A stretch of 64,000 nucleotides of DNA from Neofusicoccum parvum (taxonomy: Eukaryota > Ascomycota > Dothideomycetes > Botryosphaeriales > Botryosphaeriaceae): positions 248,001 to 312,000 of the forward strand of contig CP087214.1 of NCBI GenBank assembly GCA_020912385.1, read 5' to 3'. Under the pieces are notes generated by a model. That model did not search any database and was not told where the DNA came from. It was given only the letters and a program-made list of their open reading frames with translations. The position numbers and the translations under genes are program-made. Below are positions 1-9,849 of the stretch, in pieces (positions within the stretch are counted from its first letter, which is position 1; each line of letters starts with the position of its first letter).

Positions 1-733
1 CCCCGCAGGCACGCTGAACATCCAGCACCCCAGCTTCTCCACCATCGGCGGCCACGTCTTCGAGACCATCCTGCTGCACCCCACGCTCGAGCGCCTCACG
101 ATCCACCTCTTCGACCACGGCCTGCGCCCGCACACCCACCCGCCGACCGCGCTCCGCGCCCTCGAGCTGCGCGACAGCCGCCTCTCGCCCGCCGGCCTGC
201 GCCTGCTGCTCCGCCAGACGCGGTCCCTCTCGGAGCTCGTCTTCGGCGGCCGGCCCGGCGCCGTCGCCTTCTCGCCGCCGGCGGACGCCAGCGACATGTC
301 GGACGCGCTGGGCGAGGTGGCCTTGTCGCTGACGCGCCTCGCCGTGCGCGGCGAGCTGGGCGCGCTGTCGGAGGCCACGCGGCTGGGGCAGCTGGTGCGG
401 CTGCGGCGCCTGACCATCGCGGGCGCGGCGTGGCTGCTGCCGCGGTGCGCGCCGGGGCCGGCGACGGAGGCCGCGCTGAGGGAGCGGCTGCCGCCGCGCC
501 TGGAGCTGCTGGAGACGAGCGGGTGGGGCGAGGGCGCGGGCGGCTTTGTGGACGAGCCGCTGCTGCGGGCGCTGCGGCCGGTGTTCGAGGACAGGCAAGG
601 TCTGGCCCCGGCGCTGCGGCGGATCGACCTGCCGAGTCGGGGTGGTTGCGGGGAGGTGTCGACGGCCTTCAGGACGGCCTGTGAGGTCAACGGTATTGTG
701 GTCTCCCAGAGCGATGTTCTGGAAGTGACTTAG
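1..733 (+). CDS. Leucine-rich (F-box/LRR-like) protein, C-terminal part
   Basis: The frame is open from base 2 to the stop at 731-733, so the gene begins outside the window and about 243 C-terminal residues are visible. The protein is rich in leucine and arginine, with repeated short segments such as LERLTIHLF, LRALELRDSRLS, LSELVFGG and LRRLTIAGAAWLLP, spaced 25-40 residues apart. That pattern fits irregular leucine-rich repeats of fungal F-box/LRR proteins, which act as substrate adaptors. No F-box can be seen because the N-terminus is missing. An internal ATG at 296 is not a likely start, since the repeat pattern continues upstream of it. Function is inferred from repeat character only. 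Confidence 0.6.
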   Translation, partial: PAGTLNIQHPSFSTIGGHVFETILLHPTLERLTIHLFDHGLRPHTHPPTALRALELRDSRLSPAGLRLLLRQTRSLSELVFGGRPGAVAFSPPADASDMSDALGEVALSLTRLAVRGELGALSEATRLGQLVRLRRLTIAGAAWLLPRCAPGPATEAALRERLPPRLELLETSGWGEGAGGFVDEPLLRALRPVFEDRQGLAPALRRIDLPSRGGCGEVSTAFRTACEVNGIVVSQSDVLEVT

Positions 734-1413
734 TTGATGGATTAGGGGGTGGACTTTCTGGTCTATGTACAATAATGGCCCAAGTATTCCAGAGGGCCTT
801 GAAAGACGAAGCAACGCAAGACGGAGAAGTGAACATTTGTATTTTGAATAGCTGGGATTAGTTAATTCGTTTACATAGGATATTTCATAGACGTTAGTAG
901 TGCCTGGATAACCGCCATGATCTCGAAGAAGGTTTCTCCATACAGCTCTCAAAAGAGTGGAGAAAACATGTTTGTCTCTTGCTTCTAGAGAGGATGGCAT
1001 TGAATGCGCTTCCAGTCATCAGCTACCTTGCGAGAAACGCTTCAGTAAGGAGTGGTTCAGCCAATCAAAACCTCCGCACGCCGCAACTACCCGGCGGGGA
1101 GTCCTCGAGAATTCCGTGAGCAAATAAATGGTTTGCTTCTCTCTTTCCTTTTCTTTTCCGTTGCTGTTCTGGTTTTTCTATATATCTCTTGTAATGTGAT
1201 AGAAATTACAGATTCACAACATGTCATAAACGATCGAGTCTGCATTAAATTTTGTTTATGATAGCGATGCTTCATGACCCTCACCCAGTCAAAAATCCCA
1301 AACATTACCAAGGCCGTCACAGGCATCTCTCGACAAAAGGAAACAAAAGCTATGATGAGAACGGTCGTGTAATGAATGTGCCGAACAAAAAACCTCCGCC
1401 TCCTCCTTCCCGC
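734..1413. other. Intergenic, convergent 3' ends
   Basis: This stretch lies between the leucine-rich gene (+) and the glycoprotein gene (-). It is AT-richer than its surroundings (for example 1130-1260) and holds only short unsupported ORFs. It probably contains two 3' UTRs; I see no RNA gene. Confidence 0.6.
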
Positions 1414-3171
1414 TCAAGCCGTTGTGACCGGCTCCACCGTCGGCACCTCCGCGCCGGTCACGCTCTCCTCGCCCACCCCGGTCGAGATGGCCGTTGCGTT
1501 CAGGTACGACGCCGGCTCGGGCGTCACGACCACCGTGGTCGTCACCGTCAGCGTGCTGAGGTACACGTACGTCACGCCCGCGTCCGTCGTCGTGGCCAGC
1601 GTCGTCTTCACCACCTCGCTCGACGAGAGGCTTTCCGCGCTTGAGGCGGCTAGCCGGCTGGCGTTCGCGGCTGAGAGGGCGGGGAGGGGGATGGGCATGT
1701 GGGTGGGCAGGGAGAGGACGGAGTCGAGGGACGTGGTGTTTACGATGGGGTAGAGGGGTGCTTCGGTGGTGTTGAGGGAGGGTGTTGCATCTGAGCTGAT
1801 GGAGGTGTCGGTGGGGAGGGTTAAGGGTAGGGGAGTAGTGATGGTGGCGTTGGTGTATGGAGCTGCGGTGGCGTTGAGGATGGGGCTGGCGGGGGTAGGG
1901 ATGGTCAGGTTTGAAAGGAGGCCGGCAAGGAGAGTTGCGTTGTAGGTGGAGATGGAGAGTACGGAGGTGATGTTGGCGATGAAAGCGCTGAGCGTAGCGT
2001 TCGCAGAGACAGCAGGCGCAATTGTGATATTGGCCAGGAGCGTTGGCACGGATGTGGTGTTGAAGAAGAGCGGGGTGAGAGTAGTGGAATTGACGATCAA
2101 AGGAGCCGACGTTGCGTTCGTGAACACATAACCGCTAGAGGTGAGGTTGGGTAAGAGCGCAGGGGTGGAAGTGCTGTTGGTGAACAGGGGTGTGGCGGTG
2201 GCATTCGCAACCAGCGGCGCAGAGGTAACGTTCGTATAGAGAGGAGTGCTCGTGTTTGCCGTAATGTATGATGTGAAAGTCGAATTCACGATGATGGTGA
2301 ATGATGAAGTAGAGTTCGCATAGAGAGGAGCAGCAGTGGCGTTTGTGGGGAGCGCACTCGAGGTGAGATTCGCGGGGAGAACCGGTGTCGATGTAGCGTT
2401 GACGATGGTGAAAGTCGAAGTGGTGTTGGCGATGATAAAAGTCGAGGTGGTATTCGTGAAAACAGGCAGCAATGTTGCAAGAGTCGAGTTGGTGGGTGCA
2501 ACCGAAGACACATTAGCGTAGACGGATGGAGTTGATGTTGCATTGGCGGAGAAGGCCGGCGTGGTCACGTTTGCTATCGCAGTGACGGGAGTGAAAGCCG
2601 AACCAGGCGCAGTTGGCCTCAGCAAAGAAGTGGCGTTTCCGTAGCCCGGTAATGATGCAGCAGCGGATGGCGCGGTCGTCAGCGGAGGAATGAGGCTCTC
2701 CAAGATTGGAAGAATGGTGAAGATAGGATTCGGTTCCGTTATAGGGGTGGGCAAAATTTGGCTGGGGAACGGGATGGTCCCATTTGCCGTGGCATTGAGA
2801 CGCAGAAGACTCGTGGGGATAGGGAGCCTTGGTGTTGGCTCGGTCTCGGTTGCGGATGCGGTAGCTGAGCCAATGACACTCCTGAAAAGGCTCTCCAGAA
2901 CCTCGATCTTGTCCCCAATCTCGCTGAAAAAGTTCAGGGCGTCGCCCGGCAGATCCCGAATGGATTCGTCAAGACGATCAATGTTCTCGACAAGTCGATC
3001 AGCGCTGGACTGGCTGGTAGTTGCCGGAGCAACACTGGTGTCGGTGGTTTGTCTAGGCTGGATGCGGTGATTTGCGGCATTCCAGTTGAGGAAATAGGCA
3101 TCTACAAGGGGAGAGTTGAGGATCAAAAGAACGGCAAGGCCGATGCGGCCAAAAGCGAATGAGGGGGACAT
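1414..3171 (-). CDS. Secreted Ser/Thr/Asn-rich protein with a dense N-glycosylation sequon array
   Basis: Single exon, 585 aa. Residues 1-25 form a typical signal peptide, with a hydrophobic core (GLAVLLILN) and a likely cut after VDA. Residues about 54-100 look like an amphipathic helix or short coiled coil (ENIDRLDESIRDL, SEIGDKIEVLESLF). From about 120 to 470 the chain is almost entirely N-x-S/T units of the type NATSTP, NLTSS or NTTS, spaced about 10-12 residues apart; I count roughly 33 sequons overall. The C-terminus is Thr/Val-rich and lacks a hydrophobic GPI-anchor tail, so the product is probably released or wall-associated. A TATATAT lies at 3219-3225, about 50 nt upstream of the ATG on this strand. 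I recognise no enzymatic domain. Heavily glycosylated cell-wall or surface protein is inferred from composition. Confidence 0.8.
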   Translation of the reverse strand: MSPSFAFGRIGLAVLLILNSPLVDAYFLNWNAANHRIQPRQTTDTSVAPATTSQSSADRLVENIDRLDESIRDLPGDALNFFSEIGDKIEVLESLFRSVIGSATASATETEPTPRLPIPTSLLRLNATANGTIPFPSQILPTPITEPNPIFTILPILESLIPPLTTAPSAAASLPGYGNATSLLRPTAPGSAFTPVTAIANVTTPAFSANATSTPSVYANVSSVAPTNSTLATLLPVFTNTTSTFIIANTTSTFTIVNATSTPVLPANLTSSALPTNATAAPLYANSTSSFTIIVNSTFTSYITANTSTPLYTNVTSAPLVANATATPLFTNSTSTPALLPNLTSSGYVFTNATSAPLIVNSTTLTPLFFNTTSVPTLLANITIAPAVSANATLSAFIANITSVLSISTYNATLLAGLLSNLTIPTPASPILNATAAPYTNATITTPLPLTLPTDTSISSDATPSLNTTEAPLYPIVNTTSLDSVLSLPTHMPIPLPALSAANASRLAASSAESLSSSEVVKTTLATTTDAGVTYVYLSTLTVTTTVVVTPEPASYLNATAISTGVGEESVTGAEVPTVEPVTTA

Positions 3172-3218
3172 GGTGCTGAACGAGTGACTTGGCTCTGGAG
3201 GTGTCGTGGAGCAGTGGG

Positions 3219-3225
3219 TATATAT
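3219..3225 (-). promoter_or_regulatory. TATA-like element of the glycoprotein gene
   Basis: A TATATAT run lies about 50 bases upstream of the glycoprotein ATG (3171) on the minus strand. Position and sequence fit a TATA box. No transcript data are available. Confidence 0.4.
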
Positions 3226-4423
3226 CTCCCGCAGGAGAGCGGAGGTGATGAGGCGACGAGCATACGAGCATCAATTTCCATGCGAGGTCCTGGGAATGCA
3301 GCGGGAAGGACAGCGCCCTTGGGTGCTCTCGTGGCCCACATTCCTGGTATCGACTCCTCGCGTCGTGGGCCGGGCGGGCCAATCACGGCTGGGTTTGCAC
3401 GGGAAGTCAAGGCTGAATAACGAAGTCACAGGCAGATGCACGTTGGGACGACTCCTGCGCTCGCTTCACGGGGCCTGTATTACTGCAAGTAGCAATCGGG
3501 GGCACCTCTTATGGCGCGATGCATTGGAATCCAGCAAGGAGCGCGGCGAACAATGGGAGCCAAGCATGCGGCATAAACAAAGCCGGCGGTCGTGCCACGC
3601 GGGAGCGGGTTCCGCAGGTCTCGCCGTGCCGTCTGGAACACAGCCGTTGCCAAGCACACGTCCGCCGCCGGACCCGTGGTGTTGAATCTCGACTCAGAAC
3701 AGTGGAGCGATTTGGCGGCGAGCGCGATCGAGGATGCAGCCAAGACGATCGTCAGGCACGGCCCTTCGCCGCTTCGCCGCCCTTTGTCCAGGGGCCCTGG
3801 AGCGCGGCGAAGGTTCTGCGCGGTTTAAGGTACTATGCATGATTTAAGCGTAAGCAGAGGCGCCGGGATGGGGCCGGCAAAACGCCAACCGGTATGGACA
3901 GGCTGCTATGATTGAAACACGGTGTTTGCAGGCAGAGCAGGGCATGGCGACGCACAGCCGTTGGGCGGCGGCGGATCCGACACAAGCCGCCGAAGTCGCG
4001 TCTTGGTGCTCTTGGCTCCAAGGCCGCCGGCCAAGGTCGCAATCGCCCGGCCACGGCATCCGCAATTGCCGGCCGCGCGGGTCGGGGAGAGTGAGGAGAA
4101 GGCGATGATCGCGAGAGGGGGTGCCGGGGTCGGACAGAGCGGTCGGTGAAGCTTTGGGCGAGCGTGTGGGGGAGTCTGGGGGGCTGCGGGCAGCGGGCAG
4201 CGGGCAGGCGCCGCCGGGGAGCAAACAGGCGCCGCCGTCAGGCCCGACGCAGAACGTCATCAAACTTTTTGCACCGGCCCAGCCTGCGCTGCACCACCCC
4301 GCAGCGGCAGCCATCTAGCTGCATTGGCCTGCGCTACGGCCCACGGTTCCCGTCCTGGTCCCGCTGCGCGTCCCGGCCAGCATCACGCCTGTCATGCCTC
4401 CGTCCCGGCCTCGGAGGAGTCGC

Positions 4424-4430
4424 TATAAGA
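4424..4430 (+). promoter_or_regulatory. TATA-like element of the lactonase gene
   Basis: TATAAGA lies about 110 bases upstream of the chosen lactonase ATG (4538). It falls inside the longer open frame that begins at 4394, which argues that the protein starts at 4538 and not at 4394. Confidence 0.45.
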
Positions 4431-4537
4431 AGCCGCGCCCCAAGCCGTCAGCAGGCCCCTCCCCGCCCGCGAGCTCCCTCCTTTCTGACCGCCGCATCCA
4501 CGGGACAGCTCTGTTGACGCTGTGTATAGCTCTCGTC

Positions 4538-5682
4538 ATGGCCGGCTTCGTTGACGTCGATCTGCTCGCTCTGGCGACCAACCCGAGCTACTTCTCCACC
4601 CTGCCTGCCACCAGCGGCACCGAGCCGGCCATCTCGCTGCTCAACTTCAACTCGTCCTTCCAGACCGACGTGCTGGGCGAGAATGCCACTGCCCGCAAGA
4701 TCGCCGATCTGCCGTGGCAGGCCTTCCACGAGGCCGGCATCTACTACGAGCCCGACAACTCGCTCTACGTCACCTCCAACTACGTCTCGCTCGAAGACAA
4801 CATCAACATCACCATTGTCAGCCTGGACGACTACAGCATCACCTCCACCCAGTTCCCCGATCTGTGGGAGGCCAATGGCGGTTCATCCTACTATCCTCCC
4901 GGCGCCGACACCACCAAGCGCCCTCCCCAGCATGTCTACTGCGACGAGGGTGACTTCGAGCACCCGTCCGCCTTGATCGCCGTTGACCCTGGCACCAACA
5001 CCTCCACCACCCTCATCAGCAGCTTCCTTGGCCGCAACTTCTCCTCGGTCAACGACGTCCGCCAGCATGCCGAGACTGGCGACTTGTGGTTTACGGGTAA
5101 GAACATCTTAAATCCCAGACTATTAAACACATCGAACCAAGCTGATTCAATCCCTCAGATGCCGATTACGGATACTTCCAGTTCTTCCGTCCTCCCCCGG
5201 TCATTCCCAAGCAGGTCTACCGCTTCGAGCCCACCACCGGCGTAGTCCAGGTCGTTGCCGACGGCTTCGTCGAGAGCAACGGGCTCGAGTTCTCTCCCGA
5301 CCACAAGACGCTCTACGTCAGCGACACCGGCGCCCAGCAGTTCACCCGCAACGACACCGGACCCGGCACCATCTACGCCTTCGACGTCATCGACAACAAG
5401 CGCCTGGCCAACCGGCGCACCTTCGCCTTCTGCGACAACGGCTTCCCCGACGGCGTCCACGCCGACACCGACGGCAACGTCTGGGCCGGCTGCGGCGACG
5501 GTGTGCATGTCTTCAACCCCGACGGCATCCTGCTGGGCAAGATCTTCGTCGGCGAGACCAGCAACAACTTTGCCTTCATCCCCGGTGGAGTCTTGGTGTT
5601 CACCAACTACCGCCTTTGGCTCGTTGAGAACATCAAGGCCCAGGGCAGAGAGGTCTGCAAGGACTTTGGTGTTGGGTGTTGA
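4538..5682 (+). CDS. SMP-30/gluconolactonase-like beta-propeller protein
   Basis: Two exons, 4538-5096 and 5159-5682, separated by a 62-nt phase-1 intron (GTAAGA...CTCAG), give 360 aa. The C-terminal half has family hallmarks: NGLEFSPDHKTLYVSDT, then DGVHADTDGNVWAGCGDGVHVF and NPDGILLGKI, the repeating blades of SMP-30/gluconolactonase/lactonohydrolase proteins. These metal-dependent enzymes open sugar lactones. Fungal members are often secreted; several N-x-S/T sites here would agree. The start is uncertain. The frame is open back to 4394, which would add a hydrophobic stretch (TALLTLCIALVMAGF) usable as a signal anchor, but a TATA-like element inside that extension favours 4538. The exact substrate cannot be deduced. 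Confidence 0.85.
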
Positions 5683-6769
5683 TTGTAAATAATTCAAGCG
5701 TATGATATCCATGCAGCCGAATGTACATTTTCATGGCCGAATTCCCAATCGCTGCGATTCTCATAATGAGGACGATGATTCCTTGAGACCTAACGATAGC
5801 AACACTTGCATCAAATCTCATGGAAGAGATGGATTCGGTTGTCAGACTACTTCAAAGTACAAAAAGTAATTATTACGGAGCGGAGGGAGCATGCAGAAAA
5901 ACGAGAATTTGGGAAATGGAAAGATTGATAATATGCCGCCTTCTTTTGTCAGTGAGAGTTTCAGTTCGGGATAAATACTGTTGGCACACCTCCAAGGTCA
6001 CGCACCCGTGCCGCAATTCCCACTACCAATAACATTAAAAAGACGAGGAAAACGGGAAATCGAAAGAAACATTCGTCTAGACGGAAAAGTACAGGGAAAA
6101 CATCCAACTCCACGCGAATGAGTTTCTCACCTCCCTAAGTGCTTTATCTACTTGTGATTATCACTTCTGTCAGCCCCATGATCTTGAGTGGGCCAAGCTG
6201 GTGTGTCCTGAGCTGAGGTATGAGTTTAGAAAGGCTCGTAAGAATGCTGAAACGCGAGCAACTCAGCGGCATGGTTCTTAATTTTGTCAGAGTGGATCAA
6301 TGCCTGATTTTCTGTGCTGTGGTGGTTGCGCAGACAGTGGTTTGCCATTCTGCGAGAGACCCAGTTGGTGTTCAATTTGGAAAATCACTTCAACATGAAA
6401 GCATTAACACGAGCACAGGAGGGGATCCGTGTCAATCAGATGATTGCTTTTATCTGGGAGGGTCCTATCTGAGAGTGAGTGGCACCAGATCATAGACCTC
6501 GCCAGGTTTTTCTGTCCTCGATGTGGCAATGTTTCCGAATGTCGAATAGACCGCAAAATATTTTCGATGATCACTTATCCCCACCTCCAATCATCGGAAA
6601 TCCTTGTCAGTCTTTTTCATCAAGCTGTGACCAAACCATCAATCGAGGCCCAAAGTCTAAGCAAATTTTTTTTTCATTTCAATGTTGGGTATCGTTGTCC
6701 GTTCCATCGTGATCGAATGCTCGTGAATAAGACCGGGGGGTCATCGGTGTTGGGCGGAAAGGCAACAAT
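5683..6769. other. Intergenic, convergent 3' ends
   Basis: About 1.1 kb of AT-richer DNA lies between convergent genes. Open frames of 90-130 codons exist but show no recognisable motif or splice-supported extension. I see nothing functional beyond probable 3' UTRs. Confidence 0.5.
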
Positions 6770-7615
6770 TCAAAGACGACCCATGAGAAAGTCGACATCA
6801 GCATCCGTCAGGACACGACCGTTGTCATAGTTGAAAGCAGTGGGCGAGTTCGAGTTCGAGCTCCTTCCACACCTGTTCCTGCAGCCACCGCGGCTGCGTT
6901 TAGGAGCTCTATCCAGACCAACGCCGTCGGACGAGCCATTGTTGCTGGATGACCTGCCACTGAAGGTGGTGCTGTCGCTACGGCAGCGCTGCAGTTCCTG
7001 CTGCTGCTTCATCAGCGGATTATCCTCGAGGCGGAAGCGCTGGCCCAGCTCCGGGCAGTTATCCAGGAAGGCCTGCAGGCGTGCACCGAACTCCGGGGTC
7101 AGGATTTCGCGGCGACGAGCGCGGGCGACCTTCTCGACGAGACGGTCAATCAGGGCGCAGTCCTTGGGGAGCACTAGCAGCGTGTCGAGCGTGTGGTCCC
7201 AGGACCAGGGGCGCTTCTCGAAGTCGGAGATGCGCAGGTTCATCCAGCCGCCGACGGTGGTCAGGGCCTCGGTGACGCCGAGCGACAGCGCGGCCTGGCA
7301 GATGCGCACGTTGTGCTTGAAGTCCTCCTTGCGCTTGATGGGCATGAAGTCGGCCGAGTCGCACGCGCGCGGGATCCACTCGATCACGTAGCGCAGCGCC
7401 GCCGGCGCCGCCATGCCCTGCGGCAGGAGCAAGTTTTTGTACTGCTCGTCCTGGAGGAGGTCGGCGGCCACGGTCGAGAAGGCCATCAGCGCGGCGCGGG
7501 GGACGCTGATCACGGTGCGTGGCTTGCCCTCGCCGGCGTCGAGCTCGACGGTGGCTTTGGGGCCTTTGAGAAGGTCGGCGCGTTGGCGGCGTGACCAGCT
7601 GCGGACGCCGGGCAT
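6770..7615 (-). CDS. Conserved-looking hypothetical protein (weakly BTB-like N-terminus)
   Basis: Intronless, 281 aa, starting at the ATG at 7613-7615. Residues about 20-140 are well-mixed, protein-like sequence: a strand-like VISVPRAALMAFSTVAADLL followed by helices (AALRYVIEWIP, VRICQAALSLGV, WSWDHTLDTLLVLP). A peptide entering as VPRAALMAFS resembles the opening of fungal BTB/POZ-like modules, in which a bound gene product is described as entering a fold after such a segment, but the match is weak. Residues about 205-265 are Ser/Asn/Arg-rich and probably disordered, followed by an acidic tail (LTDADVDFLMGRL). I do not recognise a definite family. Role unknown. Confidence 0.6.
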   Translation of the reverse strand: MPGVRSWSRRQRADLLKGPKATVELDAGEGKPRTVISVPRAALMAFSTVAADLLQDEQYKNLLLPQGMAAPAALRYVIEWIPRACDSADFMPIKRKEDFKHNVRICQAALSLGVTEALTTVGGWMNLRISDFEKRPWSWDHTLDTLLVLPKDCALIDRLVEKVARARRREILTPEFGARLQAFLDNCPELGQRFRLEDNPLMKQQQELQRCRSDSTTFSGRSSSNNGSSDGVGLDRAPKRSRGGCRNRCGRSSNSNSPTAFNYDNGRVLTDADVDFLMGRL

Positions 7616-8198
7616 TTTGGCGGCAGGGGACTATGATGCGAGAATGGCGATTGGAAAATCGTTGGCAGCGGTGGTGGGATCTGTGGTGCTGGCTGGGTAG
7701 AGCAGCTGGTGAGGTAGTGGGACGTTGTTGTCAAACGGAAAGGGTTGGGCTAGGTGTGTTGAGACAGGCGCAGGCAATGTGAAGCTATAGGCGGGCCGGA
7801 GACGGCTTCTCGCAGCGCCGCCAGCACAGAGGCTGCCGCCTGTGGTGGGCCTGGATTGCAAACGAACACCGAACAAAGGGAAGCATCTACTCATTATGCT
7901 GTATCAAGCCGTCCCACTCAGGCAGGGACCAAACACCGCGGGATTCTGCACGTGGCCGTGGCGCAGCATGGTTCAAAACACACTGCACGTAAAACAAACC
8001 ATTGCACTTCGAACGGACCCAGTTGCTTGAACATGCGTCCCATTGGGCATGAGAAGGTTGGAGTGGGGAAGCAGTGGTGTCGCAGAAGGAGCAAAAGGGC
8101 CGTGCTGCGGGCGGTGAGTTTCTGCCAAGTGTCGCCAGAATTTCTGTGCAGCGCAATCCTCGACATCTCCAACGCGCACACCACTCACAGCACACACC
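7616..8198. other. Divergent promoter region
   Basis: This 583-bp stretch lies between the start of the 281-aa gene (-) and the start of RRP7 (+), and should contain both promoters. No clear TATA box or other named site stands out. Confidence 0.5.
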
Positions 8199-9205
8199 AT
8201 GGCACCCTCGAGAGCTCCCCTCAAAGCTGGCGACTACACAGTCCTCCCGCTCACCGTTTCCGCTCTCCCATCATATCCGCACGAGACAACCCACTACCTG
8301 TACATTCGCCCGCACGCGCCCAAAGTCCCCGATGCAGACACGCCGCGCTCGCTTTTCGCCAGTAACCTGCCTATCGATGCCACCGAAGCCTCCCTCCGTG
8401 CATTATTTGCCAAACAGCTGGGCGGCGCAAGAATAGAGCGCGTGGACATTGAGGGCGCCCGGCCTAAAAAGAGTGGGCGCGGTTCAGCCATCAGTGCGAA
8501 GGCGGGCAAGAAGAGGAAGAGAGGCGCAGAGATAAGCTTTGGGGATATCGAGCTACCTCAAACGTGGGATGCCGAAATTCTCAGCAGCGGAAGCGGGGCT
8601 GTGCTCGTGTTTGTGGACAAGACGAGCGCCGAGATGGCCATGAAGGAGATAAGCCGCGCTGCGAAGAAGAGGGCTGAGGTTCTTTGGAATTCTGATGTAT
8701 CTTTGGGTTTCGAACGTGCGTGCTATCGCCTTATAGCAGAAATCCCTTGCATAAACTAACACCCCTCAGGATACCGCACCCACCACGAATTGACATTCCC
8801 CGCACGGGACATCCTACAAGCAACAGTCAACGGCTATCTCGGCCAGTTCTCTGCAATGGAAGCGGCTCGTGCTAAAGCGCTCAAGCAACAGCGCAATGTG
8901 CCAGACGACGACGGCTTCGTCACAGTTACCAGAGGCGGACGTGCTGGCCCGGCGAGATTGGAAGAAGCACAGGCTGCGGCGGAGAAGCTCAAGGAGAGGC
9001 AGAAGCCACCGGAGGATTTCTACAGGTTCCAGACGCGGGAGAAGAAGAAGGAGAACGCAGAGAGACTAAAGAGGGAATTCCAGGAGGACAGAAAGAGGGT
9101 CGAGCGCATGAGAGCCCGCAGGGGAAAAATCAGGGTAGGTGCTCTTTGCGTTAGACTTCTCCGCTGGCGAGCTTACGCTGACCCGACCTACAGCCCGAGA
9201 GTTGA
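8199..9205 (+). CDS. RRP7: Ribosomal RNA-processing protein 7 (Rrp7)
   Basis: Three exons, 8199-8715, 8770-9134 and 9194-9205, give 297 aa. The N-terminal half holds an RRM-like module: SLFASNLPIDATEASLRALF (RNP2-like) and SGAVLVFVDKTSAEMAM (RNP1-like). The C-terminal half carries the Rrp7 signature: the KPPEDFYRFQTREKKKEN helix and a basic coiled segment ending MRARRGKIRPES. Known Rrp7 is part of the UTP-C/Rrp7 module of the nucleolar small-subunit processome and is needed for 18S rRNA maturation. Splicing is phase 1 then phase 0; the first donor is GTGCGT. The last exon encodes only Pro-Glu-Ser and the stop, and it restores the expected KIRP-type ending, which unspliced reading would lose. 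UAP1 follows on the same strand. Confidence 0.92.
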
Positions 9206-9849
9206 ACGCCACATCCAGCATGCATCGTACATTCGCTACGAACAACCACCGAGCATTCAGCTGGGCATGCAGCTTTCCGTCAAACTCTGCAAGTCGTATA
9301 GGCAACTATGCGCCACAACCACTAGACAGAGAACGGGATCGCGACCGTTGGAAGGAAGGAATGCCACATCGTCAGTGGCTGTGCATGACCCCACGATCCA
9401 GAGGCGCAACAGCGGCCGTGCTTTATTGGGGCCGGGCGGTCAGAATAGGGGCCTTGAGGGTTTTTCTCCGCCTCGGGGACACGCAACGCAGGCCAAAAGG
9501 CTAGAAACAATGAAGAACATTCGAACACAAGGGTGTTTTCCTGAAATCAGCAATTGAGCGTGTGATGTGACGTCGACCGAGAGAATGTGCGTTTCAAAAC
9601 AGGCGGAGCTGAGCTCGTCAGCTGGCGGGGATGGATCTGCCGCACCCCTGCTCGGGCGGTGAGCGACGCTAGCTAAATATAGCCAATGATGCAGTGCGAA
9701 TGAGCGCAGCGGCTGCTCCATCGTGGGGCTCTGTTGTTTCACGGCACCCTTGCCTCCTTAAAGCAGGCTGAGCTCCCCTCACTTGCTCTCCATTGATCTC
9801 TGTATCACCCCTCACCCCACCCCTCTTTCCACCGTATCCAACCCTCACA
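9206..9849. other. RRP7-UAP1 intergenic region
   Basis: This 644-bp stretch holds the RRP7 3' end and the UAP1 promoter. TAAATATAG followed by CCAAT lies near 9674-9685, and a CT-rich tract (about 9775-9848) runs into the UAP1 ATG, typical of strongly expressed fungal housekeeping genes. Confidence 0.5.

Larger units (their letters stand above)
3172..4537. other. Divergent intergenic region
   Basis: This 1.4-kb GC-rich stretch separates the divergently transcribed glycoprotein and lactonase genes and must hold both promoters. The ORFs in it have shadow-like composition (Arg, Ala, Pro, Gly). A short tandem GCGGGCA repeat lies near 4186-4206. Confidence 0.5.
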
